DNA of 64,000 bases from Bin80 sp965261255 (GTDB lineage Bacteria > Bacteroidota > Rhodothermia > Rhodothermales > Bin80): contig CBDHCQ010000004.1 in the NCBI GenBank assembly GCA_965261255.1, forward strand, positions 3,348,001 through 3,412,000. Reading direction: 5' to 3'. Each line of letters opens with the position of its first letter. Within the stretch, counting starts at the first letter, position 1. Below, piece after piece: positions 42,816 to 52,021 of the stretch. The position numbers and the translations under genes are program-made. Below the pieces are notes generated by a model. The model saw only the letters and a list, made by a program, of their open reading frames with translations. It did not search any database and had not been told where the DNA came from.

Positions 42816-43946
42816 ATGTATTTTCGACTCACGGTTTTTCTCCTGGTATTTATCGCCATGATCTGCCCCCCTGCGTCAGCGCAGCGGATTGCCAAGTATG
42901 GAGCAGATTTCCTGGCGGGAGGAGTAGATGCCCGGGCATTGGCCATGGGCGGAGCAAACGTTGCACACACCCAGAATGTGTACAGTGTATACTGGAATCC
43001 GTCTGGATTGGCGCACACTGAATACCCCGAAGTCGCCTACATGCATGCGGAGCGCTTTGCTGGGATTGTGTCGTTTGATTTTGCTGCGGTCGCTTACCCG
43101 GTAAGTAGCACTTCCACCGTGGGGGTGAGTTTTTTTCGGAGCGGTGTGAATGACATCAAAAACACCCTTAATGCCTGGGATGCAGAGCGTAATCAACCCA
43201 AAGCAAACCCTGAATCACACATAACCAGCTTCTCAGCTGCGGATATGGCTTTTCTGGTCAGCTACGCAAGGCGTCTCAACTCGCGATTGGCCGTCGGTGC
43301 ATCGGGCAAGATCATAAGACGCACAATTGGAGACTTTGCAGATGCGTGGGGCTATAGTTTTGATGCTGGGGCTCAGTGGTATGGAGATCGGTTTATGCTT
43401 GGTGTACAGATCCAGGACTTATCAACGATGCTCCAAAGCTGGAGTGTGAACACATCAGCCTTCGCCATTGAAGGCACCAACCCGGATACCGGAGTACCCT
43501 ATACTTTCAGTGAGGTATTTGACCAGGAGTTGCCCACTGGGGATACATTCCTGGTATTGCCGGTGGTTCGCTTGGGATCAGGCCTGGTATTACCCGCGGG
43601 TTCCCGGAACGCTGTGACCATTGGACTGGATTTGGACGTAGCATTTGACGGACAGCAGGCGAACGCTTTCAATCTAGGGGAACTGTCGTTTCATCCAAGA
43701 TTGGGAGCTGAGTTTTCGTTTCGGAACCTTGTTGCCCTTCGAGCAGGGATCAACCGAATAGCTCAGACGGACAATTACGGGCTGGATGTGGTGCCTTCTG
43801 TGGGTGCAGGTATACGCCTCAAAACATTATCAATTGATTATGGATTTGGGGACTTCGGGGGGCTGGTCCGTGATTTGGGGTATTCGCACAGAATTTCTGT
43901 GCATTTTACTTGGAACCGGGAAAAATTCCGTCGACCATCCGATTAA
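42816..43946 (+). CDS. PorV/PorQ-family outer-membrane protein
   Basis: 376 residues with a signal peptide ending ASAQ. The mature start (AKYGADFLAGGVDARALAMG, then GANVAHTQNVYSVYWNPSGL) is the diagnostic N-terminal pattern of the PorV/PorQ family of FadL-like barrels: a glycine-rich ARALAMGGA followed by SxYWNPAGL. It ends with SHRISVHFTWNREKF. PorV is the shuttle that takes folded cargo from the SprA translocon to the sortase, and PorQ shuttles in the attachment complex; other members have unknown roles. Given the T9SS tails and plug protein in this window, a T9SS role is plausible but not proven. The gene follows the fusion gene by 36 bases and may share its transcript. Confidence 0.85.
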   Translation: MYFRLTVFLLVFIAMICPPASAQRIAKYGADFLAGGVDARALAMGGANVAHTQNVYSVYWNPSGLAHTEYPEVAYMHAERFAGIVSFDFAAVAYPVSSTSTVGVSFFRSGVNDIKNTLNAWDAERNQPKANPESHITSFSAADMAFLVSYARRLNSRLAVGASGKIIRRTIGDFADAWGYSFDAGAQWYGDRFMLGVQIQDLSTMLQSWSVNTSAFAIEGTNPDTGVPYTFSEVFDQELPTGDTFLVLPVVRLGSGLVLPAGSRNAVTIGLDLDVAFDGQQANAFNLGELSFHPRLGAEFSFRNLVALRAGINRIAQTDNYGLDVVPSVGAGIRLKTLSIDYGFGDFGGLVRDLGYSHRISVHFTWNREKFRRPSD

Positions 43947-44030
43947 AGCAGCCGGCAACGGTTAGTCTGACCGCGGATTAGTTTTGAAATTCCACGAAGG
44001 GAGCACAGAGATGAGGCAAGATGCAAGCAT

Positions 44031-45935
44031 TTAAGAGGAACGAGCGTTTCTGGCCCGAATAGCGTAACGTATCGCAACCTGAAATAATGCGCGTGTTCGT
44101 GCCCCCGCGGGGTGAGCGAGATGCGGGTGGTCCAGTACATTCCGCATTGTGGCACTCATGCGCAATCGCTCCCCCCAGAATCTTTTCTGAACCGTAAGAT
44201 GGAGATATACTGAACCAGGCAGCCGCGTAGTATAAAACTCCGGGTTACCCGCGGCCGCCTCTTCAAACTCAGCCCAAGTGGTAGCCCCGACGTAGCGGAG
44301 ACGGATATCCAGACTAAATCGATCATTGGGATGAAATTCTCCCCGCCCCCCGATTTGCATTCGGTTGTACCATGCGCTGCGAAATGCATCCGCATCCGAC
44401 CATGGATAAGCATAAACGCCGTAGAGTTTCACGGTAAACCGGCTGGTGAGAGGCATGTGAATATGCACACTAGTCCTAGCGATCTGGCCACTGGCCGTCA
44501 CGATGTCCGTCATTGTGTCTAGGCGCATACGGGTTGAGTCGAGAGTGGCACGCATGCGTGGGCGTATGTGATTTGTCAGCTTCCGCACTCCACCACTTAG
44601 GTACACTTTGACCCGGCTACCTGCGGCCCAGGTAATATCCAAAGAATAGGTTGACCTCCGCTTGGGCATATCCAATGGCATGAAGCGAAGCTCGGCATTC
44701 CCAGGACGAAATCCTCTCGTTGCCCAGTCGGCGAATGTCATTTCGGATGCAGGAGCACGATTTCTGAGCATCAGCCGCAGATCAAGCCCAATCCGTTCAT
44801 GCCATGTACGGGAGAACACTTCATAACCCAATATGCTGTCATCAAGTGATACTGCAGCCATGGTGCTCATCCGTAGCCGGTCTGGTGGCCCTACGCTGAG
44901 TGTGGCGTCCCCGCGGAACGAGTGAAGCGTATGGCGCACTTGTTCAGGACCAAACAGTGCCTGCGCCAAAACCGTGCCTGCGCCAAACTGAATCGCCGAT
45001 GTTCCCAGAGAAATCGTTGTATGCAGACGCGCGCGTGCCTGCCGTTGGACAAGATCAGTAGATATCAGTTCCGGGTTTTCACGTGTGGTTAATCGCGTAG
45101 AGCTGCCCGATATAGAATACCCAAGTAATTTTCGAGCGGAAGACATGAACGCGATCGCGGTCTCTCGATCGACAGGAATCTCTCTTCCCATAACAGGTGT
45201 GAACAACAGATCTTCTGTCCGGCTGACAGCTGCGCTGACCGTGTAATTTGGGGAAGAGGCATCAAAGCCGAATGCACGATAAATTATACGCGCATCCTTT
45301 TCGCCCCGAAAAAGCTGCAGTACCCGCGGTCGGATGCGAGGATCTGTTACATGATGCTCATCGGCAGCCGCCATCCCACGAACATGCCAGTTACCGGTGC
45401 TGCCAGACAGGACACCTTGAACCGTTGGGCCAGTCCGATCTACATTGGGCCCTCCGAGGTCCGTGTATTTGTACGGGCCGGGATCACCGGTTTCATTGCC
45501 AGCACCAACTTGTCCCCGCAGGGATAAACCCTTGGACGGTTTGCACCGGGTAATCTGAACCGCCCCACCATGTGCCAACACCCCGTCAATGAGGACGGGG
45601 GTTGCATGCAGACGCACTTCACATATTTCCGAAAGTGCTATGGGCAAGGTGTTGAGGCTCTGGCGATTTAAGGCCCGCACGCTGACCAGGTGCCCATCTA
45701 TGAAAAGACTCCATTCAGGGCTGGCCTCCCAAGATGTCCCCAGAGGCGCGATATCCCAGTGGTATCCCTCAGTAGAACTGCCAGACCAGTCATCCGCAAG
45801 TTCCAGAATATCACTCAGTCTGAGTACGCCGGCCCTGGTAAGGTCTTCCGCAGTCAACACCTGTGCACAAACGCCGATTGCTGCGCTGGCGGCAATCAAT
45901 AAACAGAATGACGTCCTGCACCAGCAAAGCATCAT
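44031..45935 (-). CDS. TonB-receptor-like outer-membrane protein with reduced plug
   Basis: 634 residues. A signal peptide ends VCAQ. A plug-like domain follows (VLTAEDLTRAGVLRLSDILE, LFIDGHLVSVRALN, SEICEVRLHATPVLIDGVLA), and then a barrel of about 500 residues ending in ALFQVAIRYAIRARNARSS. There is no carboxypeptidase-like domain and no obvious TonB box. The barrel is shorter than the other two receptors in the window. The end extends past the aromatic strand by a basic tail, which is atypical. It is third in a minus-strand three-gene outer-membrane operon; its start overlaps the previous gene by 4 bases. Confidence 0.75.
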   Translation of the reverse strand: MMLCWCRTSFCLLIAASAAIGVCAQVLTAEDLTRAGVLRLSDILELADDWSGSSTEGYHWDIAPLGTSWEASPEWSLFIDGHLVSVRALNRQSLNTLPIALSEICEVRLHATPVLIDGVLAHGGAVQITRCKPSKGLSLRGQVGAGNETGDPGPYKYTDLGGPNVDRTGPTVQGVLSGSTGNWHVRGMAAADEHHVTDPRIRPRVLQLFRGEKDARIIYRAFGFDASSPNYTVSAAVSRTEDLLFTPVMGREIPVDRETAIAFMSSARKLLGYSISGSSTRLTTRENPELISTDLVQRQARARLHTTISLGTSAIQFGAGTVLAQALFGPEQVRHTLHSFRGDATLSVGPPDRLRMSTMAAVSLDDSILGYEVFSRTWHERIGLDLRLMLRNRAPASEMTFADWATRGFRPGNAELRFMPLDMPKRRSTYSLDITWAAGSRVKVYLSGGVRKLTNHIRPRMRATLDSTRMRLDTMTDIVTASGQIARTSVHIHMPLTSRFTVKLYGVYAYPWSDADAFRSAWYNRMQIGGRGEFHPNDRFSLDIRLRYVGATTWAEFEEAAAGNPEFYTTRLPGSVYLHLTVQKRFWGERLRMSATMRNVLDHPHLAHPAGARTRALFQVAIRYAIRARNARSS

Positions 45936-46510
45936 TCCAGAATGGCTTTGAGGAGTCGGCCTGTTTCCATCTGATAGCCAATTCCCGCAGAGACAAACCA
46001 GAGTTGCATTAAAGGACGGGTTTGCACGCGAAGTCGCTCAGCCTGACCAAACAGAAACCAATCCCGGCCAATTCTTAGTGACGCTCGCAGACTTGCACTG
46101 CTGACAAAATCACTCTCGCTGCTCTCGCCGGAAAACGTTGTTACTGCATCATCAAATGACATGCGATAATTACCTAAACCGACCGCCGGCGTCAGTGCGA
46201 ACCGGTACCCTAATGGCAACCTGACCCCCCAATCCGAGCTAATCCAGAGTGCCCCGAACCCGGGGACATCGCTGCGGGCAGAGAAACGGTGAACACCTAG
46301 ACTGACCCCCCAGTCTCCAAAATAAAATGGCGTAACCAGGGACGCTTTCATGCCCCGACCGGGATGCCAGTGATCATGCAGGATGTTTTGGTTTACATTC
46401 TGTGTTGCCTGGATTCGCATTTCCAGGCTGCTGAACGGATCCTGTGCGAGGCAAGGCACCGCAACTGCAAACAGAACCAGTATAGTCAAGGGGCGCCTCA
46501 CTGGCTCCAA
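45932..46510 (-). CDS. Outer-membrane beta-barrel protein of unknown function
   Basis: 192 residues. A signal peptide (PLTILVLFAVAVPCLAQ) is followed by alternating strands (VTPFYFGDWGVSLGVHRFSA, YRFALTPAVGLGNYRMSF, SLRIGRDWFLFGQAERLRVQ) consistent with an 8-stranded barrel. No family is recognised. It overlaps the Wzi-like gene by 13 bases upstream and the plug-barrel gene by 4 downstream, so the three products probably work together in the outer membrane. Confidence 0.65.
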   Translation of the reverse strand: MEPVRRPLTILVLFAVAVPCLAQDPFSSLEMRIQATQNVNQNILHDHWHPGRGMKASLVTPFYFGDWGVSLGVHRFSARSDVPGFGALWISSDWGVRLPLGYRFALTPAVGLGNYRMSFDDAVTTFSGESSESDFVSSASLRASLRIGRDWFLFGQAERLRVQTRPLMQLWFVSAGIGYQMETGRLLKAILE

Positions 46511-48039
46511 AGGTTTATGGCGGTGTCAAGCGTGAGAATCACCCCGGCGCTTATCAACCCGACAAATCGATTGTTGCCGCCATCGGTCACATTATAGCCC
46601 CCGTCAGCTGCAATCCACCACCAATGCATCGGTTGATACGTTACGCCGATTGATCCGCGAATGGTTTGCTCTACGTCACCATCGAGAAGATTACGCACGG
46701 GTTCCAATTTGTCCGGGAATGGCTGGCGCATATCCCGTTCCCCCTGCAGCAGCATATCCAGTCTGGGTCCAAATCGCAATCCGCGGACTTTGTGGTCCAT
46801 GTAAAACTCAGCAGAAAACGAAGTGTGTACGTAATCACTGAACTGTGTAGCCAACCCCCGATTGAGAAATATATATTGTCCTTCCGTCTGCGGAGCATTG
46901 TAAGCCCTTGACGTAACCGTTTCGAGCGTTAACCTGAGATCCGCTCTAGGCAGTGCATACACTGCCGAACCGGTAAGTACAAAAGTGATCGTTTCCGGGC
47001 CTGTGTTGGCCTGAAGACGGATATCGTCTACCATGAACTGCCCCTGAAGTGTTAGTCGTTTCAGCTGCGCCCACAAAAGCCCCGCCAAAAAACCGTTGTT
47101 ATCATCGTTTTTTGGCACATTGTCTACCACAAACGTAAACGGGTTCATCGGATTGAGGTACTTCAGGGATATCCCGGCGGTGGGTCCAGAATAAATGGCT
47201 GATTCCATAAAACTGATCCCGAATTTCTTGGACGGACGGTAATCCCATCGATGTGCGGCATGGAATCGCCGTGTACTGCCAAAAGCAACTGAATCATCAG
47301 CAGCCCGTCCCGTGTAGTATCGTCCGTCTGTCGCACTGTCCAATTCACTTAGAACTGCGGTTACGGATGCACGGGGACCCCCGATGCGCAGTAGTATCTG
47401 GTCTCTACTGCGTGCATTATTGCTGACAATTGTGGAGGCTTCACCCGGTGCGCTCCAGTGAATGTCCCAGCGTCCGACATAGGCCGATACCCAACGACTG
47501 TGCCACCCGACATAGGAATGTTCACTTCGGGCCCATAAACGCAGCGCGGCATCCAGGCCGTCAGGATCGTTTTCGTAAAAGCGGTTATGCTGCAGGGAGA
47601 GCTCCGCCACAGCAGGTCCCGCTTCAAGGTAACCGGTGGCCCATGTACCGTACCAATAGAAATTTACAGACTCCCCCTGGGGTCTGACAAGATCTTTTCG
47701 GTCACTGTTGATGATATCAGCTGCAGCCATGAAGGTGTAGCCTGCCGTTGTCTCAGCCTCAGGTTTTTCGACAGGTTGAAGCTTGCGGCGAAGCAGCGTC
47801 GTCCAGTGTTGCTCTGAACTGTTCAGGGTAGTAGTGTCCAGTCGACTCAGTGCATCCCACACATCGCCTCCGCGATACGGCAGTGAAGTGGGGTTTAGTT
47901 CAAGTAGATGCCCTCGACGCTGAAGCCGTATGATATATTCGTAGGCGTAGTCATTCACAGGCAGTAGGCGATTCCCCTGCGCCTGGACCAGAATGGGTAA
48001 CAATACAAACGGGCTGACAAACAACACGCGTAGCAGCAT
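46498..48039 (-). CDS. Wzi-like capsule-assembly family outer-membrane protein
   Basis: 513 residues with a signal peptide ending LVQAQ. The N-terminal helical part (VNDYAYEYIIRLQRRGHLLE) resembles the start of Bacteroidota capsule-assembly Wzi-family proteins. The barrel contains GISLKYLNPMNPFTFVV and LTLQGQFMVDDIRLQ, two recognisable blocks of that family (YLNP-x(n)-F, and L-x-G-x-F-x-DDI). In E. coli Wzi is an outer-membrane lectin that anchors capsule. Here it is transcribed first in a three-gene operon of outer-membrane proteins and lies divergent from an exopolysaccharide sugar-transferase gene, which supports a surface-polysaccharide role (inference). Confidence 0.7.
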   Translation of the reverse strand: MLLRVLFVSPFVLLPILVQAQGNRLLPVNDYAYEYIIRLQRRGHLLELNPTSLPYRGGDVWDALSRLDTTTLNSSEQHWTTLLRRKLQPVEKPEAETTAGYTFMAAADIINSDRKDLVRPQGESVNFYWYGTWATGYLEAGPAVAELSLQHNRFYENDPDGLDAALRLWARSEHSYVGWHSRWVSAYVGRWDIHWSAPGEASTIVSNNARSRDQILLRIGGPRASVTAVLSELDSATDGRYYTGRAADDSVAFGSTRRFHAAHRWDYRPSKKFGISFMESAIYSGPTAGISLKYLNPMNPFTFVVDNVPKNDDNNGFLAGLLWAQLKRLTLQGQFMVDDIRLQANTGPETITFVLTGSAVYALPRADLRLTLETVTSRAYNAPQTEGQYIFLNRGLATQFSDYVHTSFSAEFYMDHKVRGLRFGPRLDMLLQGERDMRQPFPDKLEPVRNLLDGDVEQTIRGSIGVTYQPMHWWWIAADGGYNVTDGGNNRFVGLISAGVILTLDTAINLWSQ

Positions 48040-48494
48040 GCATTAGACAAATAGTTGAGAACAAAAGATAGGTTGTTACAACTCTATTAGTGCAAAGTAC
48101 GGTCTGTTTGCTCAAAAACCCGCTGTTTAATCTGGACGAGAGTGGATATGCCCGGAACGCTATCCCCAACCGTGAAGTGGGGTTGTTCACGGAAGTTTAG
48201 GTATCATCCACAATATTGCTGAAAGCTTTCAATATATTCTTTCATGTGTTACGCCATCAGAGCTTTAGGCGACTCAAACTAGTTAGCGACTATCGGCTGG
48301 TATCAGCACCACGTTGAAATATTCCAAATTCCTCCCCCGCCTCCAAAATGCGACCCAAAACACCACAGCAAACTGTACAGTTTTGGGAACCGCCGCAAGA
48401 GAAGAACGGTCGGGCACTCCCTCAATCACGATATTGGATCGGGCAACGTGATTCGGATTGGTAAAGTATAAGCCCCTGCAGAATTGTCCCCGGA
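48040..48494. other. Divergent intergenic region, Wzi-like operon / sugar transferase
   Basis: About 455 bases without a gene. It should hold the promoters for both directions. It contains the palindrome listed next and a second, weaker inverted repeat GTTGT-T-ACAAC at 48072-48082. Confidence 0.5.
48370..48383. promoter_or_regulatory. 14-bp perfect palindrome, candidate operator
   Basis: AAACTGTACAGTTT is a perfect palindrome 112 bases before the sugar-transferase start codon, in the divergent intergenic region. It has the form of a dimeric repressor site. No regulator gene is nearby. The CTGT/ACAG halves recall LexA-type sites, but the spacing does not fit the E. coli form. Confidence 0.35.
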
Positions 48495-49922
48495 ATGTCC
48501 CGTAAGGTTGAAATTATTGCCCTGATCGTCTCCGATACCCTCGCTGTATCAGCATCCTGGTTCGCGTATATGTGGATCAGATTCCAAGGCAGTTTCGACA
48601 TCATGGGCTTTGAACACCCCGACCCCGACGTGGTGAGGATGATTTACCCTTTGTTTGCTCCGGTGCTACTTACACCTTTTTGGATAGTGATGCTCCTGCT
48701 CGCAGGCATGTACCGTGAACGACATGCCTCGAGTCGTCTTGACGAGAGTGTGTCACTGATCAAAGTAGTTACGGTTGGTGTCCTAATTCTTGTATTCAGC
48801 ATATTCATTGATGTCTTGGACGAGGACGGAAGGCTGTCCAGCATTGCAATCTACTGGGCTTTTGTCCTTGGACTGATTGTCTTCGGGCGGCTCCTGGTAC
48901 GTTCTGTACAGAAAGCTTTGATCCTGCGCGGCCATGGAACTCATCGTGCCTTGGTGGTAGGTTGGAGTGATCAGGTAGAACGGCTATACCAAGATGTAGC
49001 CAAGTATCCAGCTGCAGGTCTTCAGATTGTTGGGTCAGTGCGATTAGATCAGAACGGAATTGCTTCCTCGAACGGGCATGAAACAGAACATCAGGAACCC
49101 GCGCATTCAATAGACCAATTGCCTGATCTGATTGACGAGTTGCTCGTGCGTGATGTATTGATTGCGCTGGGCTCCGAAGACAATAAAGAATTGTCTGAGG
49201 TGCTGCGTCAGTGCGACGGCAAGAATGTGACGCTCAAAATTGTGCCGGATTTTTACTCGGTGATCGGTGGTATGGCACGCACTGAACATATTTACGGCTT
49301 ACCACTCATTGAGGTATTGCCGATACCAATGCCTGCTTGGGAACAATACACGAAGCGATTGATCGATCTGATTGTAGCCCTGCTTATTCTAGTCATAGGA
49401 TTACCACTTTGGATTGGGATCATTATTGCTGTAGCAACCACATCGGAGGGCGGGGCAATTTACAGGCAAAATCGTGTAGGACGTAAAGGGCGCACATTCA
49501 CCATGTACAAATTCAGAACTATGCGTCAAGATGCTGAGGCCCAGACAGGTCCGGTCTGGGCATCCAAAGATGATCCCCGCTATACTTCTGTCGGAGGCTG
49601 GTTACGTAAGACACGTCTCGACGAAATTCCACAGATTTGGAATGTACTTCGCGGGGATATGAGTCTGGTGGGGCCTCGTCCGGAACGGCCATACTTTGTG
49701 GAAAAACTGATCGGCAAAGTACCGCTCTATAATCGCCGTCACCGCATTAAGCCTGGAATTACCGGATGGGCCCAGGTAATGTGGCACTACGACAGCTCCC
49801 TTGAAGATGTGCAGCAGAAGGTTAAGTATGACCTGTATTACATTGAGAATATGAGTCTGCGGATGGATTTCAAGATTCTGTTTCGGACTTTTCAGGCGGT
49901 AATCTCCGGAGGCGGCCATTGA
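48495..49922 (+). CDS. Polyprenyl-phosphate sugar-1-phosphate transferase (WcaJ/exopolysaccharide initiation type)
   Basis: 475 residues. Four or five N-terminal transmembrane helices (about 1-145) are followed by a CoA-binding-like domain (about 150-270; ALVVGWSDQVERLYQD) and the bacterial sugar transferase domain (from about 285; KRLIDLIVALLILVIGLPLW, YKFRTMRQDAEAQTGPVWAS, LRKTRLDEIPQIWNVLRGDM, SLVGPRPERP). It transfers a sugar-1-phosphate from a UDP-sugar to undecaprenyl phosphate and so starts a repeat unit of an exopolysaccharide or capsule. Located in the inner membrane. Its end overlaps the start of the E1 gene by 4 bases, an unexpected pairing. Confidence 0.92.
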   Translation: MSRKVEIIALIVSDTLAVSASWFAYMWIRFQGSFDIMGFEHPDPDVVRMIYPLFAPVLLTPFWIVMLLLAGMYRERHASSRLDESVSLIKVVTVGVLILVFSIFIDVLDEDGRLSSIAIYWAFVLGLIVFGRLLVRSVQKALILRGHGTHRALVVGWSDQVERLYQDVAKYPAAGLQIVGSVRLDQNGIASSNGHETEHQEPAHSIDQLPDLIDELLVRDVLIALGSEDNKELSEVLRQCDGKNVTLKIVPDFYSVIGGMARTEHIYGLPLIEVLPIPMPAWEQYTKRLIDLIVALLILVIGLPLWIGIIIAVATTSEGGAIYRQNRVGRKGRTFTMYKFRTMRQDAEAQTGPVWASKDDPRYTSVGGWLRKTRLDEIPQIWNVLRGDMSLVGPRPERPYFVEKLIGKVPLYNRRHRIKPGITGWAQVMWHYDSSLEDVQQKVKYDLYYIENMSLRMDFKILFRTFQAVISGGGH

Positions 49923-51904
49923 GTGCTACTGACCAGTTTTCGAACGACGAACACCACGAACTTCTCCGTGCGCTTCTTCTACCTCGTGTTATCGAGGAAC
50001 ATATGCTCCGGCTCATCCGCCACAACCGGATATCAAAATGGTTCAGCGGCTATGGGCAGGAAGCCATCGCGGTAGGATGCACCTGGGCACTCCGGCACAG
50101 CGATGTAATTCTCCCATTGCACAGAAATTTGGGCGTATGGACTACGCGGGAGGTGCCACTGAAGCCCCTGTTCTGCCAGTTAATGGGACGGAAAGGAGGT
50201 TACACCATGGGACGGGACAGGACCTTTCATTTTGGTCTGCCGGAAAAGCGTCTCGTGGGGATGATCTCCCACCTGGGAGCTATGCTGCCGGTGGCCTGCG
50301 GTATAGCACAGGCGGCCCAACTTAAAGACAACGGAAATCTCGCGGCGGTCTTTTGCGGAGACGGGGCCACGAGGGAGGGGGATTTCCATGAGGCCTGCAG
50401 TCTGGCAGGAGTCTGGAAGCTGCCGGTGTTGTTCATCGTTGAGAATAATGGTTACGGTCTCTCCACACCGACCGATGAGGCACTGCCCATCACCAACCTT
50501 GCAGACGCAGCCTCGGGATACGGATTCCCAGGAGAGTCCGTTGATGGTAACAATGTGCTCAGTGTGGTAGCAGCCGTGCGTACTGCCGCGGAGCGTGCAC
50601 GTGCAGGGAAAGGAGCCACACTCCTGGAGATGAAGACCTTTCGGCGCCGAGGCCACGAGGAAGCATCTGGAACGAAATATGTCCCTCAGACGCTCATGGA
50701 GGCATGGGCACAAAAGGATCCCGTAGATCAGTATATCAAGATGCTGATCGAAGCGAAGGTGGTTTCCTCCAAGGAGGTAGAAGATATGCGGGAGGAATTA
50801 TCGGGGATCGTCAGCGCCGCTTCTGAATACGCACTGGCGCAGCCCCTAATGGAAAGCACCCCTGCCCGGGAAAAAGCTGCTGTCTTCGTGCCAAACAACG
50901 CGCCGCCGCGACCATCTCGCGGCACCCAGCCCGAAATACGGTTCGTTGATGCGATTCGTGAAGCGATGTGGCAGGCCATGGAACAGGACGACAACGTGCT
51001 GTTAATGGGACAGGATATAGCTGAGTACGGCGGAGTCTTCAAGACCTCGGCAGGTCTGCTGGAGAAGTTTGGCCGGGAACGTGTACGGAACACGCCCATC
51101 ATAGAAAGTGGAATATTGGGAGCGGCCCTTGGATTGGCACTGGAGGGTTTTCGGCCAATCATCGAAATGCAATACGCCGATTTTATTGCCTGTGGCTTCA
51201 ATCAGATTGTAAACAACCTTGCAACAACCACTTACCGGTGGAATGCACCGGTTAATGTGACTATACGGGCGCCATTCGGAGGGCATATCGGAGCCGGACC
51301 GTTCCATTCCCAGTGCAAGGAGGCCTGGTTCTGTCATGTTCCGGGGTTGAAAGTTGTTGTTCCAGCAACACCAAGAGATGCAAAAGGGCTGCTCCTTGCC
51401 TCAATAGCCGATCCGAACCCGGTCCTGTATTTTGAGCACAAACGTCTGTATCGCAGTACACGCGGACCCGTGCCAGACGATATTTTTGATGTCCCCTTGG
51501 GCAGCGCGGTCTGCGCACATCAAGGGGAAGATGCGACGATTGTCACCTATGGACTTAGTGTTCAATGGGCGCTTGAAGAAGCCCAATCACGAAAGGAGCA
51601 GGCCGGTGCCAGCGTTGAGGTCATTGACCTGCGAACGCTCGTGCCATGGGACAAGGATCTGGTTTTGGGCTCCCTGAAAAAAACCGGCCGACTCTTAGTG
51701 CTGCACGAAGCTACCATGACCGGTGGATTCGGAGCTGAAATAACTGCATGGATCGTGGAAGAAGGGTTTGAGTACCTGGACGCCCCCCCGGTGCGTGTAG
51801 CCAGTCTGGATACCCCCGTGCCCTTTTCACTCAATCTGGAAACCGAGATATTTTCTGCCCGTGCGCGGCTAAAGGAAGCACTTGACCGTCTGCTCAGGTA
51901 TTAG
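49919..51904 (+). CDS. 2-oxoacid dehydrogenase E1, fused alpha and beta subunits
   Basis: 661 residues starting with TTG at 49919; GGAGG eight bases upstream and the 4-base overlap support this start. The E1 alpha part (1 to about 320) has the thiamine-diphosphate motif GDGATREGDFHEA, with VENNGYGLSTP closing it. The E1 beta part (about 335-661) has RFVDAIREAMWQAMEQDDNV, GQDIAEYGGVF and IIEMQYADFI. In most bacteria these are separate genes for branched-chain or pyruvate/acetoin dehydrogenases; the fused form is known in Bacteroidota. No E2 or E3 gene is nearby. The specific 2-oxoacid is not decidable; branched-chain is most likely by resemblance. Confidence 0.9.
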   Translation: MSATDQFSNDEHHELLRALLLPRVIEEHMLRLIRHNRISKWFSGYGQEAIAVGCTWALRHSDVILPLHRNLGVWTTREVPLKPLFCQLMGRKGGYTMGRDRTFHFGLPEKRLVGMISHLGAMLPVACGIAQAAQLKDNGNLAAVFCGDGATREGDFHEACSLAGVWKLPVLFIVENNGYGLSTPTDEALPITNLADAASGYGFPGESVDGNNVLSVVAAVRTAAERARAGKGATLLEMKTFRRRGHEEASGTKYVPQTLMEAWAQKDPVDQYIKMLIEAKVVSSKEVEDMREELSGIVSAASEYALAQPLMESTPAREKAAVFVPNNAPPRPSRGTQPEIRFVDAIREAMWQAMEQDDNVLLMGQDIAEYGGVFKTSAGLLEKFGRERVRNTPIIESGILGAALGLALEGFRPIIEMQYADFIACGFNQIVNNLATTTYRWNAPVNVTIRAPFGGHIGAGPFHSQCKEAWFCHVPGLKVVVPATPRDAKGLLLASIADPNPVLYFEHKRLYRSTRGPVPDDIFDVPLGSAVCAHQGEDATIVTYGLSVQWALEEAQSRKEQAGASVEVIDLRTLVPWDKDLVLGSLKKTGRLLVLHEATMTGGFGAEITAWIVEEGFEYLDAPPVRVASLDTPVPFSLNLETEIFSARARLKEALDRLLRY

Positions 51905-52021
51905 CTTTGCACATCCGGGCAGCGACTTGCGTACGTCCCTGTTTTTCGGGAGAGTATTGCGGCATTTTCTTAAACTACCAGTATAATCGGGTGTAACCGG
52001 TTGGATTCAGCCTGCACAATA

